Of a stretch of 64,000 nucleotides of DNA, positions 50,751 through 60,133 are shown one piece after another; the stretch's first letter is position 1, and every line of letters starts with the position of its first letter. A model generated the notes under the pieces. That model was not told the origin of the DNA, made no database searches, and worked only from the letters and a program-made list of their open reading frames with translations. The stretch is from a bacterium 210820-DFI.6.37 (GTDB lineage: Bacteria; Bacillota; Clostridia; Peptostreptococcales; Anaerovoracaceae). Where the stretch lies: positions 1 through 64,000 of the forward strand of contig JAJCKG010000013.1 in the NCBI GenBank assembly GCA_020558355.1, in the 5' to 3' direction. The position numbers were made by a program, and so were the translations under genes.

Positions 50751-52262
50751 ATGAACATCTTAGAGTTGTTACATTTCTATGCCCGGAGTCACGGGCAGGA
50801 CATAGCTGTACGTTCCGGCAGCAGCTATCTTACCTATGAACAGCTGGATCAGGGATCCGGCAGATTAGCCAGTTATATACAGAATTTCTGTGGGGATAAT
50901 AAAGCTCCTGTCGTTGTTTACGGCCATAAGGAGATCTATATGATCCTCTGTTTTCTCGCGTCTGTAAAATCAGGAAGAGCGTACTGTCCTTTGGATTCCT
51001 CCATGCCTGCTGATCGGATCCAGGCTATCCTTGAGGAAGCGGATCCGTCCATGATCTTTGCTTTGGAGGACCTGGAAGAAATGCCGGAAAACGCTGTTTC
51101 TCTGGAGGAGCTGCTTCTGCTTGCCCGTCAGGACCGAGAGCCCATCCAGCCGGAGTTCTGGGTAAAAAACGAGGATGTCTTTTACATTATTTTTACTTCC
51201 GGCAGTACTGGAAAGCCCAAGGGCGTTCAGATCACAGCCGATAATCTGAATCACTATCTGGAGTGGTCCCGGGGACTTGGCACCGCACCGGAGGACAAGC
51301 TGGGGAAGACCTTTCTCAATCAGGCGCCTTTTTCCTTCGACCTTTCTGTTATGGATCTTTATACATGCCTGGCAAGCCGGGGGACCCTCTTCCTTTTGGA
51401 TAAAGAAACGCAGCTGGATTTTAAGAAGCTGATGCCGGCGCTAAAGCGGTCCGACGCGGCCGTGTGGGTATCGACCCCCTCCTTTGCGGATATGTGTCTG
51501 GCGGACAGGAAGTTTTGCGCAGAGCGGATGCCGCGGCTGGAAACCTTTTTATTCTGCGGAGAAACCCTGAACAACGCTACCGCGCTGAAGCTGATGGAAC
51601 GTTTTCCGGACGCGGTCATTATGAATACCTACGGACCTACGGAATCTACCGTAGCGGTTACGGAAGTAATGGTGACAAAAGACATGGCGCTGTCCTCAGA
51701 GCCCCTTCCTGTAGGAAGGGCAAAGCCGGGAACAACTTTGGAAATCCACAGAGAGGATGGAAGCCTTGCGAAGCCAGGGGAATCAGGAGAGATCATTATT
51801 GTAGGGGATACGGTCAGCACAGGTTATTTCAAACGAGAGGATCTGACCCGGAAATCCTTTTTTACCAGTCTTGCCGGACGAAAAGCTTACAGGACCGGGG
51901 ACAAAGGGTATTTAGATCGGGAGGGAATCCTGCACTACGAAGGAAGGATCGATCTGCAGATCAAGCTTAATGGCTATCGCATTGAAATCGAAGATATTGA
52001 ACAGAATCTTACCCGTCTTGAAGACGTATCCTGCGCTGTTGTAGTGCCCAATATGAAAGACGGCAAGGTACGAAGTCTGACAGCCTTTGTAACAGGAAGC
52101 AAGCGCCCGGAGAACAAATTTACCTTTTCGAGGGATATGAAGGAGCGGCTGAAAGCGTTCCTGCCCGCGTATATGATCCCGAAAAAAATCGTCCATATGG
52201 ACAGCCTGCCGATGAACCATAACGGTAAGGTGGACCGAAAACAGCTGGGAGGACTTGCGTAA
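50751..52262 (+). CDS. dltA: D-alanine--D-alanyl carrier protein ligase
   Basis: A 503-residue adenylating enzyme that charges DltC with D-alanine. FTSGSTGKPKGVQ (about 150-162), TYGPTESTV and YRTGD with the late catalytic lysine in NGKVDRKQL define the AMP-binding fold of DltA. Start ATG 50751 (MNILELLHFYARSHG) follows AAGGAAGG; a longer in-frame start at 50694 is not supported. Overlaps dltB by 1 bp. Confidence 0.93.
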   Translation: MNILELLHFYARSHGQDIAVRSGSSYLTYEQLDQGSGRLASYIQNFCGDNKAPVVVYGHKEIYMILCFLASVKSGRAYCPLDSSMPADRIQAILEEADPSMIFALEDLEEMPENAVSLEELLLLARQDREPIQPEFWVKNEDVFYIIFTSGSTGKPKGVQITADNLNHYLEWSRGLGTAPEDKLGKTFLNQAPFSFDLSVMDLYTCLASRGTLFLLDKETQLDFKKLMPALKRSDAAVWVSTPSFADMCLADRKFCAERMPRLETFLFCGETLNNATALKLMERFPDAVIMNTYGPTESTVAVTEVMVTKDMALSSEPLPVGRAKPGTTLEIHREDGSLAKPGESGEIIIVGDTVSTGYFKREDLTRKSFFTSLAGRKAYRTGDKGYLDREGILHYEGRIDLQIKLNGYRIEIEDIEQNLTRLEDVSCAVVVPNMKDGKVRSLTAFVTGSKRPENKFTFSRDMKERLKAFLPAYMIPKKIVHMDSLPMNHNGKVDRKQLGGLA

Positions 52263-53419
52263 TGAGCTTCTTTGGAAGTATTTACTTCTTTTTACTGCTG
52301 ATTTTGATTTTTCTGCCCGCCGTATTTCTGGGGATTACCGGTAAACGAATGCAGGGGTACAGAGCCGCGGTTTCTGTTATGATGATTCTGATGGCTCTCT
52401 GGCCGGATAAAGAACAGCTGATTTATCTGGGAGCGTTTTACATACTGGAGTATATCCTGGTTCAGGTCTATCTGGCTTTAAGGCTGCGGCAGAAAAATCA
52501 GCGCAGCCCGGCTGTCTACCGGCTGTTTTTGGTCTTCTGCGTTTTGCCTCTTTTTCTGTGCAAGGTGTCGGAAGCTGCCGGCGGGACTGTGCCGGGAATG
52601 TTCCAGTTTATGGGGATCTCTTATCTGACCTTCCGGGCTGTTCAGATGATCATTGAAATCTATGACGGGATTATCCATGAAGTAAGGTGGCTGGACTTTA
52701 CCGATTTCCTGCTCCTGTTTTCCACTTTCAGCTGCGGTCCCATCGACCGGAGCAGGCGTTACAGACAAGACGCGGAGAAGGGCTATGAAAGAAAGGAGTA
52801 TTTGGAGCTTTTAGGAGACGGGCTGCAAAAGCTTTTAATAGGGGTTATCTATAAATTTATTCTTGCCGTGCTGGTTCACAAGGGCGTGACCTTTTTCCAG
52901 GATCCGAGAACCCTACTGGAATACGCGGGATACGGCTATTGTTACGGCATCTATATGTTCTTTGATTTCGCGGGTTACAGCGCTATGGCTATCGGAGCGG
53001 GATATATCCTGGGAATCCGGGTGCCGGAGAACTTTAACAAGCCTTTTATCAGCGTCGATATGAAGGACTTTTGGAACCGGTGGCACATGACTTTGTCTTT
53101 CTGGTTTCGGGATTTTCTTTTCTCCCGGTTTATGATGCTGGCCATTAAGGGGAAATGGTTCAGCTCCAGACTGACTGGCGCCTCCATAGGCTTCATTGTC
53201 AATATGCTGGTAATGGGAGCGTGGCATGGTCTTGCGGCCAATTATATTTTATATGGTCTGTATCATGGACTTCTGTTGGCGCTGACAGAAGTGTATCAGA
53301 AAAAATCAGGATTTTACAAAAAGTATAAGAAAGCGGTATGGTACAGACTTTTATCCTGGTTTATCACATTGAATATGGTAATGTTTGGATTTCTCCTGTT
53401 TTCGGGAGCGATTATTTAA
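52262..53419 (+). CDS. dltB: D-alanyl transfer membrane protein (MBOAT)
   Basis: A 385-residue MBOAT acyltransferase with about 11-12 membrane segments. FWNRWHMTLSFWFRDFLFSR and the catalytic histidine in MGAWHGLAANYILYG are present. It passes D-alanine from DltC across the membrane to (lipo)teichoic acid. ATG 52262 overlaps the dltA stop (TAATG). Confidence 0.93.
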   Translation: MSFFGSIYFFLLLILIFLPAVFLGITGKRMQGYRAAVSVMMILMALWPDKEQLIYLGAFYILEYILVQVYLALRLRQKNQRSPAVYRLFLVFCVLPLFLCKVSEAAGGTVPGMFQFMGISYLTFRAVQMIIEIYDGIIHEVRWLDFTDFLLLFSTFSCGPIDRSRRYRQDAEKGYERKEYLELLGDGLQKLLIGVIYKFILAVLVHKGVTFFQDPRTLLEYAGYGYCYGIYMFFDFAGYSAMAIGAGYILGIRVPENFNKPFISVDMKDFWNRWHMTLSFWFRDFLFSRFMMLAIKGKWFSSRLTGASIGFIVNMLVMGAWHGLAANYILYGLYHGLLLALTEVYQKKSGFYKKYKKAVWYRLLSWFITLNMVMFGFLLFSGAII

Positions 53420-53438
53420 GAATTGAGGTGTATTTAAA

Positions 53439-53669
53439 ATGGAAGAAAAAGTATTGGATCTACTGGAAGAAATCTGCGAAGATGATATTGTAAAGGAGGA
53501 TATGGATATCAACCTGTTTGAAGAGGATCTTTTGGATTCTCTGGCGTTTACCGAACTGCTTGTTGCCATTGAAGAACGGTTCGGCATGGTGATTTCTCCT
53601 TCGGAAGTGGAGCGCGGCGATGTGGAAACACCGGCAAAAATCATAGAACTGATCCGGTCAAGGAGCTGA
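53439..53669 (+). CDS. dltC: D-alanine carrier protein
   Basis: A 76-residue acyl-carrier-like protein. S34 in LLDSLAF is the phosphopantetheine attachment serine. Four-helix ACP layout and gene order confirm DltC. Confidence 0.92.
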   Translation: MEEKVLDLLEEICEDDIVKEDMDINLFEEDLLDSLAFTELLVAIEERFGMVISPSEVERGDVETPAKIIELIRSRS

Positions 53670-53673
53670 AGCT

Positions 53674-54852
53674 GTGAAAAAGGTAACGGCATTTTTGATT
53701 GCGCTGGCCCTGTTCGCGGCAACTGTGTGCGGGGTCCATTCCTTTGTTGACCGAAATACGCGCTTTGACCCTCATTCCTTTGGAAGCTGGATCAGTCAAT
53801 ATAAATTTTTTGCGGGGAATGAGATCAAAGCCAATATGAACAAGGATACGATTCTTGTTTTGGGATCTTCCGAATTTCGTCACGGTACAAAGATGACTAC
53901 GCATCCAGTCAACCTTTTTCAGGATAATTCTTTGAATATGATGATGGTGGGAGCCGGATACTATCAGTCTCTGTTTCACGCTACGGAGCTGGCTTCCATA
54001 GAGGATGGGATGAAAAAAAGAAAAGCGGTCCTGATCTTGTCTCCGCAATGGTTCACCAAAACCGGGGTGCTGGCGCCGGCATATGCTTCCCGCTTTTCAG
54101 AAGATAACTTTATTGCCATGCTTCAGAATAAAAAGATTTCCAGGGAAACAAAAGAATATCTTCTCAGCCGAAGCAAAAAACTCCTGAAGGGGGATCCTAA
54201 GACCCTGGAACGGGTCGAGAAATATGAGCGGGTGTTTTTTGATAAAAAGGCGTCCTTTTATGATCGAAGCTATGTGAGCCTTTATCGGAAGTTTCTGAAG
54301 GAAAAGCGTAAAATCAGCATCTATACCGCGGCCCGGATGAAAGGAGTCTCTTCTTATGATCCGGATAAAACAGGAACTCACAGAACACCGGACTGGGAAT
54401 ACTATGATCAGGTAGCTGAAAAGGAAGGAAAGGCCAAGGCCGGCGGAAACCCGTTTTATGTATCGGATCGAGTCTATGAAAAGAAATTAAAACCTCAGAT
54501 GGAAGCTAAAAAGGATTCGGAAGTGAACTCTTCGTACGCGGTCTCACCTGAATATGACGACCTGGAGTGTTTTCTTAGGGTATGTGAAGAAACCGGAATC
54601 AAGCCCATGCTGGTCCTGATGCCGGTCAACGGATACTGGTATGATCATGTTGGATTTCCAAAGGAGGAACGGCAGGCTTATTATGAAAACATACGGGCCC
54701 TGGCGGAGAAGTACCAGGCGGAACTGGCTGATTTTGGCCAGGATGAGTATACCCGGTATTTCTTTTTGGATAAGGTGCATTTAGGATGGAAAGGATGGCT
54801 GGCAGTCGATGAAAGTATTTACCGCTTTGCGGAAGAAAATGAAAACAGGTAA
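53674..54852 (+). CDS. dltD: D-alanyl-lipoteichoic acid biosynthesis protein DltD
   Basis: A 392-residue membrane-anchored protein with one N-terminal helix and an SGNH-like extracellular domain: LGSSEFRH holds the catalytic serine and FLDKVHLGWKGW the Asp/His pair. It starts at GTG 53674, 4 bp after dltC, and overlaps dltX by 14 bp. Confidence 0.92.
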   Translation: MKKVTAFLIALALFAATVCGVHSFVDRNTRFDPHSFGSWISQYKFFAGNEIKANMNKDTILVLGSSEFRHGTKMTTHPVNLFQDNSLNMMMVGAGYYQSLFHATELASIEDGMKKRKAVLILSPQWFTKTGVLAPAYASRFSEDNFIAMLQNKKISRETKEYLLSRSKKLLKGDPKTLERVEKYERVFFDKKASFYDRSYVSLYRKFLKEKRKISIYTAARMKGVSSYDPDKTGTHRTPDWEYYDQVAEKEGKAKAGGNPFYVSDRVYEKKLKPQMEAKKDSEVNSSYAVSPEYDDLECFLRVCEETGIKPMLVLMPVNGYWYDHVGFPKEERQAYYENIRALAEKYQAELADFGQDEYTRYFFLDKVHLGWKGWLAVDESIYRFAEENENR

Positions 54853-54970
54853 GCTATGGGCATATGGGAAATATGTAATTCTCTTTTATGTGCTGATGAT
54901 GGTAATTTACGGCTATTTCATGCTGGCAAATCTGTCTACGGCGCCCAAGTTTATTTACGCCCAGTTTTAA
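54839..54970 (+). CDS. dltX: DltX, teichoic acid D-alanylation peptide
   Basis: A 43-residue membrane peptide encoded from ATG 54839, inside the end of dltD, to TAA 54970. It has a single helix (YVILFYVLMMVIYGYFML) and ends with PKFIYAQF, the conserved aromatic C-terminus of the DltX family that binds DltB. In most Firmicutes dltX precedes dltA; here it is last. The GCGGAAG before the start serves as ribosome site. Confidence 0.85.
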   Translation: MKTGKLWAYGKYVILFYVLMMVIYGYFMLANLSTAPKFIYAQF

Positions 54971-54994
54971 TGAAAAGCGCGGGCGTAAACAGAA

Positions 54995-55042
54995 AAAAGA
55001 CTATCGGGAAGACACTTCTGTCCTTCTGATAGTCTTTTATTG
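54995..55042 (+). terminator. dlt operon terminator
   Basis: AAAAGACTATC...GGAAG (54995-55011) pairs with CTTCTGATAGTCTTTT (55023-55038), followed by ATTGTTTTT. The stem is read in both directions and may also stop the convergent DtxR-type gene. Confidence 0.75.
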
Positions 55043-55079
55043 TTTTTATAAACCCTGCGGATATAAAAGCGTTTTTGTG

Positions 55080-55448
55080 TTATAAAATATTCTTGCAGTG
55101 GTTTTTCAAGACTGCAAAGGTTTCGTCGCTGACATGATGCTCGATCCGGCAGGCGTCCTCTCTGGCGGTTTCCGGGCTTACTCCCAGATGGGTAAGAATT
55201 TTGATCAGCGTATTATGCCGTTCGTAAATATCTTCCGCAATTTTTTTCCCAGGAGGAAGAAGCGAAATATTTCCCGCGGAATCCCGCTGGATATAGCCGT
55301 TTGCTTCCAGCTGCTTCATTGCCACACTGACGCTGGGCTTAGAAAAGTTTAGCTTGTTTACGATATCGATAGAACGGACTTCTCCTTTTTCCTCTTTTAT
55401 CATCAATATGGCTTCCAGATAGTTTTCCGCTGATTCCTGTATTTTCAA
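55080..55448 (-). CDS. DtxR/MntR-family metal-dependent repressor
   Basis: A 122-residue regulator with the N-terminal winged helix (SAENYLEAILMIKEEKGEVR, FSKPSVSVAMKQLEANGYI) and the metal-binding dimer domain, but no C-terminal SH3 domain. DACRIEHHVSDE keeps the cysteine, glutamate and histidine of the DtxR metal site (ACRWEH-like), whereas MntR has Glu at the Cys position, which favours iron sensing. No transporter gene is adjacent. Start ATG 55448 after AAGGAGGAG. Confidence 0.87.
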   Translation of the reverse strand: MKIQESAENYLEAILMIKEEKGEVRSIDIVNKLNFSKPSVSVAMKQLEANGYIQRDSAGNISLLPPGKKIAEDIYERHNTLIKILTHLGVSPETAREDACRIEHHVSDETFAVLKNHCKNIL

Positions 55449-55524
55449 TGAAACTCCTCCTTACTTCAAATTCTTGCATTAAATCCTCATATTAGTATAA
55501 CATAATAATCGGAAAATTAAAATG

Positions 55525-56229
55525 TTATTTTACAGCCATTTCCAGAGCCAGTTCCATCATTTCGGTAAAGGACTGCTGGCGCTCTTCCGCTGTGGAACGC
55601 TCACCTGTAACAAAATGATCGCTGATGGTCATGATGGCCAGAGCGTTGACCCGGTTGTAGGCGGCGTTCATGTAAAGCGCGGCGGCTTCCATTTCTACAG
55701 CCAGAATGCCCATTTCCGCCCACTTCTTCCACCAGTCCCCAAATTCGTAGAAGACGTCGCAGGAAACGATATTTCCGGCCTTGAATGGAATGTTCAGCTT
55801 TTCACCCGCGTCACGGGCTTTTGACAGCAGCTCATAGCTGGCGCAAGGCGCGTAGTTTCCGGGAACATTGAATGCGTGGATATAGTTTGAGTCTGTCGAC
55901 GCGGCTACACCCAGGACGATATCCTTGATTTTGACATCTTCATGGAAGGACCCGGCTGTACCAATGCGAATCAGGTTCTGTACGTTGTATTCTGTAATCA
56001 GTTCCCAGGAGTAGATCCCCATGGAAGGCATTCCCATGCCGGTACCCTGAACTGAAACAGGAACCCCCTTATAAGTTCCCGTATAACCCAGCATCCCGCG
56101 GATTTCATTATAGAGCTTTGGGCTTTCCAGATAGTTTTCAGCAATAAATTTTGCCCGGAGCGGATCGCCGGGAAGCAATATGGTTTCCGCAATATCGCCA
56201 GTGTTCGCGGCATTGATATGTGTACTCAT
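55525..56229 (-). CDS. deoD: Purine-nucleoside phosphorylase
   Basis: A 234-residue hexameric PNP for nucleoside salvage. LLPGDPLRAKFI (phosphate loop), GTGMGMPSMGIY, RIGTAGS and VEMEAAALY are the family's blocks, and the catalytic aspartate is in ISDHFVTGE. Start ATG 56229 follows AAGGAT on the minus strand. Confidence 0.94.
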   Translation of the reverse strand: MSTHINAANTGDIAETILLPGDPLRAKFIAENYLESPKLYNEIRGMLGYTGTYKGVPVSVQGTGMGMPSMGIYSWELITEYNVQNLIRIGTAGSFHEDVKIKDIVLGVAASTDSNYIHAFNVPGNYAPCASYELLSKARDAGEKLNIPFKAGNIVSCDVFYEFGDWWKKWAEMGILAVEMEAAALYMNAAYNRVNALAIMTISDHFVTGERSTAEERQQSFTEMMELALEMAVK

Positions 56230-56402
56230 AATTTTATCCTTTCTGTACTCTTTCTAATACTATCTTACATCAAGGCGGCGCGGACTTTCAAGGACTTTAT
56301 GGATTGTTTTTCCCGTAAGAAGGTGGTATATTTAGCCGGCCAATCCGGTGAAACTAAAAAAGGGACGCGCCGGATTGTCAGCGCGGATGAGAGGAGAAGA
56401 AG

Positions 56403-58121
56403 ATGATGTATAAAGGTGAAGCCATTTATCAGGCGCGGGAGATCAGAGATCTTCGGGATATGGTCCGCGGCGGCGCGGCGCTATATAAGGAAGCGCCGGC
56501 ATTTTTGGTCAAAGGGGAAAAAGGCGGCGTTTATTATGAAATTTCCCATCGTAAGCTGGAAAAGGATATGAACGCTCTGGGCACGCGTCTTATGGATCTG
56601 GGTCTTTTGGGAGAGAACATCGCTATTATTGGGGAAAATTCGTATGAGTGGGTCCTGTCCTATTTTGCCATTGTAAATGGAGTGGGAACCGCGGTGCCTC
56701 TGGATAAAGATTTGAAAAAGCAGGAAATTGCCAATTTAGTCAGGACGGCGGACTGTAAAGGAATCCTCTATTCTTCTTCCTGCCGGGAACAAGTAAAGGA
56801 TCTGAACGTTCCTGTAAAATTGAAATTCGAGCTATACCGGAATGAAGATGTTCCTTTTGATGAAAGGGATATGAACAGCCTTTTATATGAAGGCCGGAGA
56901 CTGCTGTCCCAGGGAGACCGCCGATTTCTGGACGCGCCCATAGACAGAGAAGCGCCTAGGGTGCTGCTGTTTACTTCCGGAACTACCGGAATTCCTAAGG
57001 CGGTTATGCTGTGCCACAAAAATATTGTCTCCAATATTATGAATGTCAGCCGGATTGTGCGGATCAGGCCAGATGACCGAACCTTATCCATATTGCCCAT
57101 CCACCATACCTTTGAATCCACAGTAAGTATTATGACGACGATCTATCAGGGCGGCTCCGTAGCTTTTTTCGAAGGGTTAAAATATGTGACAAAAAATATG
57201 GTGGAAGCCCAGGCCAGTATTCTGGTGGGAGTTCCGCTGATTTTTGAATCTATTTACGCGAAGCTGTGGAAGCAGGCGGAAAAAAACGGCAAGGCCAGAG
57301 CTCTGAAAGCGGCGGTAAAGCTGAATCACGCTCTGCAAAAGGCTGGAATCGACCGGAGGCAGAAGCTGTTTCGGGATATTTATAATAATTTTGGCGGCCG
57401 GCTGCGGATGATCATTACAGGAGCGGCTGGCATCGATCCAAAGGTGCTGCGGGGATTTCACGATCTGGGGCTGGAAGTGGCCCAGGGCTATGGCCTTACG
57501 GAAACCGCCCCGATTATTACCGGAACTCCGGACGGAGAGGAAAAGTACAGAAAGGCGGGCTCTGTGGGAAAGGTTCTGCCGGAAGGAGAACTGCGGATCG
57601 CGGGCGCCAATGAAGACGGCATTGGGGAGATCCTTTACAGAGGCCCAAATGTGATGCTGGGTTATTATGGAATGCCGGAGGAAAGCGATCGGGTTTTGGA
57701 TAAGGAGGGCTGGCTTTACACCGGTGATCTGGGCTTTGCGGACCCGGACGGCTGGATCTATATTACAGGAAGAAAGAAAAACGTCATTGTTACAAAGACG
57801 GGAAAAAATATTTATCCGGAAGAGCTGGAGCGGATCATCAATGAAGTCCGGTATGTGGAGGAATGCGTAGTGTATGGACTGGAAGGGGCAGAGCCGGGGG
57901 ACGGCACCGCGGTGGCTGTCCAGGTGCGTCCGGATTACAGCGCCATCCGGCAGATCTATCCTGACGGAGCGGATAAAGAGGATGTATATGAACTGATTCG
58001 GGATATCCTTTCAGAGATAAACCAAAAGCTGCCTAATTACAAGCGGATACATCATATTGTCCTGCGGGATGAGGAATTTGCGAAAACTACGACAAGTAAA
58101 ATCAAAAGACATATGGTGTAA
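56403..58121 (+). CDS. AMP-forming acyl-CoA synthetase (long-chain, FadD-like)
   Basis: A 572-residue adenylate-forming ligase. LLFTSGTTGIPKAVML (about 188-203), GYGLTETAPIITG and GWLYTGDLGFADPDGWIYI and GRKKNVIVTKTGKNIYPEE match long-chain fatty acyl-CoA ligases, and KTTTSKIKRH holds the C-terminal catalytic lysine region. Next to a TetR gene, likely controlling it by acyl ligand. Start ATG 56403 or 56406 after GAGGAGAAG. Confidence 0.88.
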   Translation: MMYKGEAIYQAREIRDLRDMVRGGAALYKEAPAFLVKGEKGGVYYEISHRKLEKDMNALGTRLMDLGLLGENIAIIGENSYEWVLSYFAIVNGVGTAVPLDKDLKKQEIANLVRTADCKGILYSSSCREQVKDLNVPVKLKFELYRNEDVPFDERDMNSLLYEGRRLLSQGDRRFLDAPIDREAPRVLLFTSGTTGIPKAVMLCHKNIVSNIMNVSRIVRIRPDDRTLSILPIHHTFESTVSIMTTIYQGGSVAFFEGLKYVTKNMVEAQASILVGVPLIFESIYAKLWKQAEKNGKARALKAAVKLNHALQKAGIDRRQKLFRDIYNNFGGRLRMIITGAAGIDPKVLRGFHDLGLEVAQGYGLTETAPIITGTPDGEEKYRKAGSVGKVLPEGELRIAGANEDGIGEILYRGPNVMLGYYGMPEESDRVLDKEGWLYTGDLGFADPDGWIYITGRKKNVIVTKTGKNIYPEELERIINEVRYVEECVVYGLEGAEPGDGTAVAVQVRPDYSAIRQIYPDGADKEDVYELIRDILSEINQKLPNYKRIHHIVLRDEEFAKTTTSKIKRHMV

Positions 58122-58204
58122 TTCTTTTGTAGGGACTAAGAAGCGGTAGAATTGTGGGAAATTTGTAGTATAATTAAGAAAAAAGCGGTACAGAGGCGAA
58201 AGTT

Positions 58205-58801
58205 ATGCGGAAAACAAAAGAGGAAGCTCAGATTACAAAAGAAAAAATCATCCAGGCAAGCTACGAAATCATTCAGGAAAAGGGATATGAGCAGATGACA
58301 AGGGATAATATTGCGGCAAAGGTGGGAATGACCCGGGGCGCGGTCAACTGGCATTTTTCATCAAAAGAGGATATCTATCTGGCAGCGCTTCATAAGATCC
58401 TGGAGGACTTCAAAGCGGAGCGGCAGCAGTATCTGGATAATGATATGAGTTCACCGGAAGAGAAACTTGAAAACCTGTTTCTCATGCCCATCAAAATGAG
58501 AGAAAAATACCGGTTTATCAACGGAATCCCTGAATATCTCAGGAGAAGAGATGAGCGCTTTTCGCATGTACTTGATCAAATGGCGGAAAACCGAAAAGAT
58601 TTCATTGTGTGCGTCCAGCAGTGCCTTTCGGACATAGAAAAGCGGCGCGGCAGAGCATATAAAAATAAGGAGGCCCTTTCTCATATTCTTTATTTCCTCC
58701 ACGAAGGGCTTCATGCCAATCACGCGGATTCGGCCTTTGAGGACAGAGATGAAATGAGACAGCGTTATAAGAGCTATTTGAAGCTTTTGCTGGAGGAATA
58801 A
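58205..58801 (+). CDS. TetR/AcrR-family regulator
   Basis: A 198-residue repressor. The N-terminal HTH (MTRDNIAAKVGMTRGAVNWHF) and the C-terminal region resembling the AcrR/TetR_C_2 group are typical of regulators of efflux or fatty acid genes. It lies between the acyl-CoA ligase and the MFS transporter; either could be its target. Confidence 0.9.
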   Translation: MRKTKEEAQITKEKIIQASYEIIQEKGYEQMTRDNIAAKVGMTRGAVNWHFSSKEDIYLAALHKILEDFKAERQQYLDNDMSSPEEKLENLFLMPIKMREKYRFINGIPEYLRRRDERFSHVLDQMAENRKDFIVCVQQCLSDIEKRRGRAYKNKEALSHILYFLHEGLHANHADSAFEDRDEMRQRYKSYLKLLLEE

Positions 58802-58829
58802 GACGCTGTCATAAATCCCAGTTTGATTT

Positions 58830-58872
58830 AAAAGCTGACGTTACTGAGCTATTCAGCAGTCAGCTTTTTTTA
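58830..58872 (+). terminator. Rho-independent terminator
   Basis: AAAAGCTGAC (58830-58839) pairs with GTCAGCTTTT (58859-58868), with an inner CTGA/TCAG stem, followed by a T run. Confidence 0.85.
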
Positions 58873-58888
58873 TGTGAGACGTAATGCG

Positions 58889-58917
58889 TTGACAATTATT
58901 TCAGGCGGTGTTAACAT
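58889..58917 (+). promoter_or_regulatory. Promoter of MFS transporter
   Basis: TTGACA (58889-58894), 17 bp, TAACAT (58912-58917). Confidence 0.65.
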
Positions 58918-58954
58918 GTACTGATGAATGTATATATATGAGGAGTGTATAATT

Positions 58955-60124
58955 GTGAATCGAAAATTACAAATCACGGTACTGTCAATTTCTATGATCA
59001 CTATACTTGGGAGCACAGCTGTTTCACCGGCTTTGGCTGGAATCAAGACCGCGTTTCCGCAGTATAGCGACGCATCAATTCAGCTGATTTTAACGATACC
59101 GCCTCTGTTCATTATTCCCAGCTGCTTCTTATGCAGTGTTATTACACAGAAGTGGGGAAAAAAATGCACACTGATCAGCGGAATTATCCTGTATCTTATG
59201 GGCGGTCTGGGGGCCGCGGTGATGCCAGGATTTTATTCCATGGTGGCGGCAAGGGCCCTTTTGGGAATCGGATGCGGCCTGATTACGCCTATGGCTCAGG
59301 CACTGATCAGCAGTAACTTTGAAGGGGAAACCAGAACCAGGCTTACCAGCTATTCCAGCTCCGCGTCGTATTTTATGGGGATCATCGCCTCCTTTACAGT
59401 TGCGAATCTGGCGGCGCTCAATTGGAGGCTGGCTTTTCTGATCTACCTTGTGGCTGTGCTGGTACTGGTATTGAATATATTGCATCTTCCAAAAGATAGG
59501 GGAAGCGGGAAAGTACCCTGCGGCGCAAAGGAAAGCCATTCGTTTAACTGGAAGGCGTGGCTGGTTATAACAGGGATGGCGCTTGTCAATGTGGCCTTTT
59601 ATACCTTTTCCACCAGCATTGCTTTATTCCTGAAAGCAGAAGGGATTGGAAATGACGCGACTTCCGGCTATACGGTATCCGCTTTTATGGCTGCCGGGTT
59701 CTTTATGGGGTTCGCGGTTCCAAAGATCCGGACTGTCCTGGGTTACTTTACGGTTTCTCTGGGATGCCTTATGATGGGAAGCGGTTATCTGGGGCTGGCT
59801 GTTTTTGACAACTTCCTGCTGACCGTGCTGTCCTCCGCTATGATCGGGGCCAGCTACAGCATTATTTACGCCAGCGTATTTTTGAAGATTGCCGCTTTGT
59901 CGAGAGACGATGGGGAAAACACAAAGCTTGTTACATATACTACTGCCGGTATGTTTTTCGGTCAGACTATCTCCGTGTATGTACTGCAGGCGGCCGAGGC
60001 AGTCTTTGGGATGGATGGGTACCGGTTCCGGTTTTGCTTTCTGGGCGGGGCGCTGGTACTGTTTGCGGCAGTTTGTGTCGCTGGATACATGGTGAAGGCG
60101 GGGAAGGCCGCCGCGGCAGAGTAA
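58955..60124 (+). CDS. MFS transporter
   Basis: A 389-residue, 12-helix major facilitator. GKKCTLISGIILYLMGG between TM2 and TM3 and ARALLGIGCGLITPMAQALI in TM4 resemble the drug:H+ antiporter group. Start GTG 58955 follows AGGAGTG; an in-frame ATG at 58928 lies before this site. Substrate unknown. Confidence 0.87.
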   Translation: MNRKLQITVLSISMITILGSTAVSPALAGIKTAFPQYSDASIQLILTIPPLFIIPSCFLCSVITQKWGKKCTLISGIILYLMGGLGAAVMPGFYSMVAARALLGIGCGLITPMAQALISSNFEGETRTRLTSYSSSASYFMGIIASFTVANLAALNWRLAFLIYLVAVLVLVLNILHLPKDRGSGKVPCGAKESHSFNWKAWLVITGMALVNVAFYTFSTSIALFLKAEGIGNDATSGYTVSAFMAAGFFMGFAVPKIRTVLGYFTVSLGCLMMGSGYLGLAVFDNFLLTVLSSAMIGASYSIIYASVFLKIAALSRDDGENTKLVTYTTAGMFFGQTISVYVLQAAEAVFGMDGYRFRFCFLGGALVLFAAVCVAGYMVKAGKAAAAE

Positions 60125-60133
60125 TGCGTAGCG

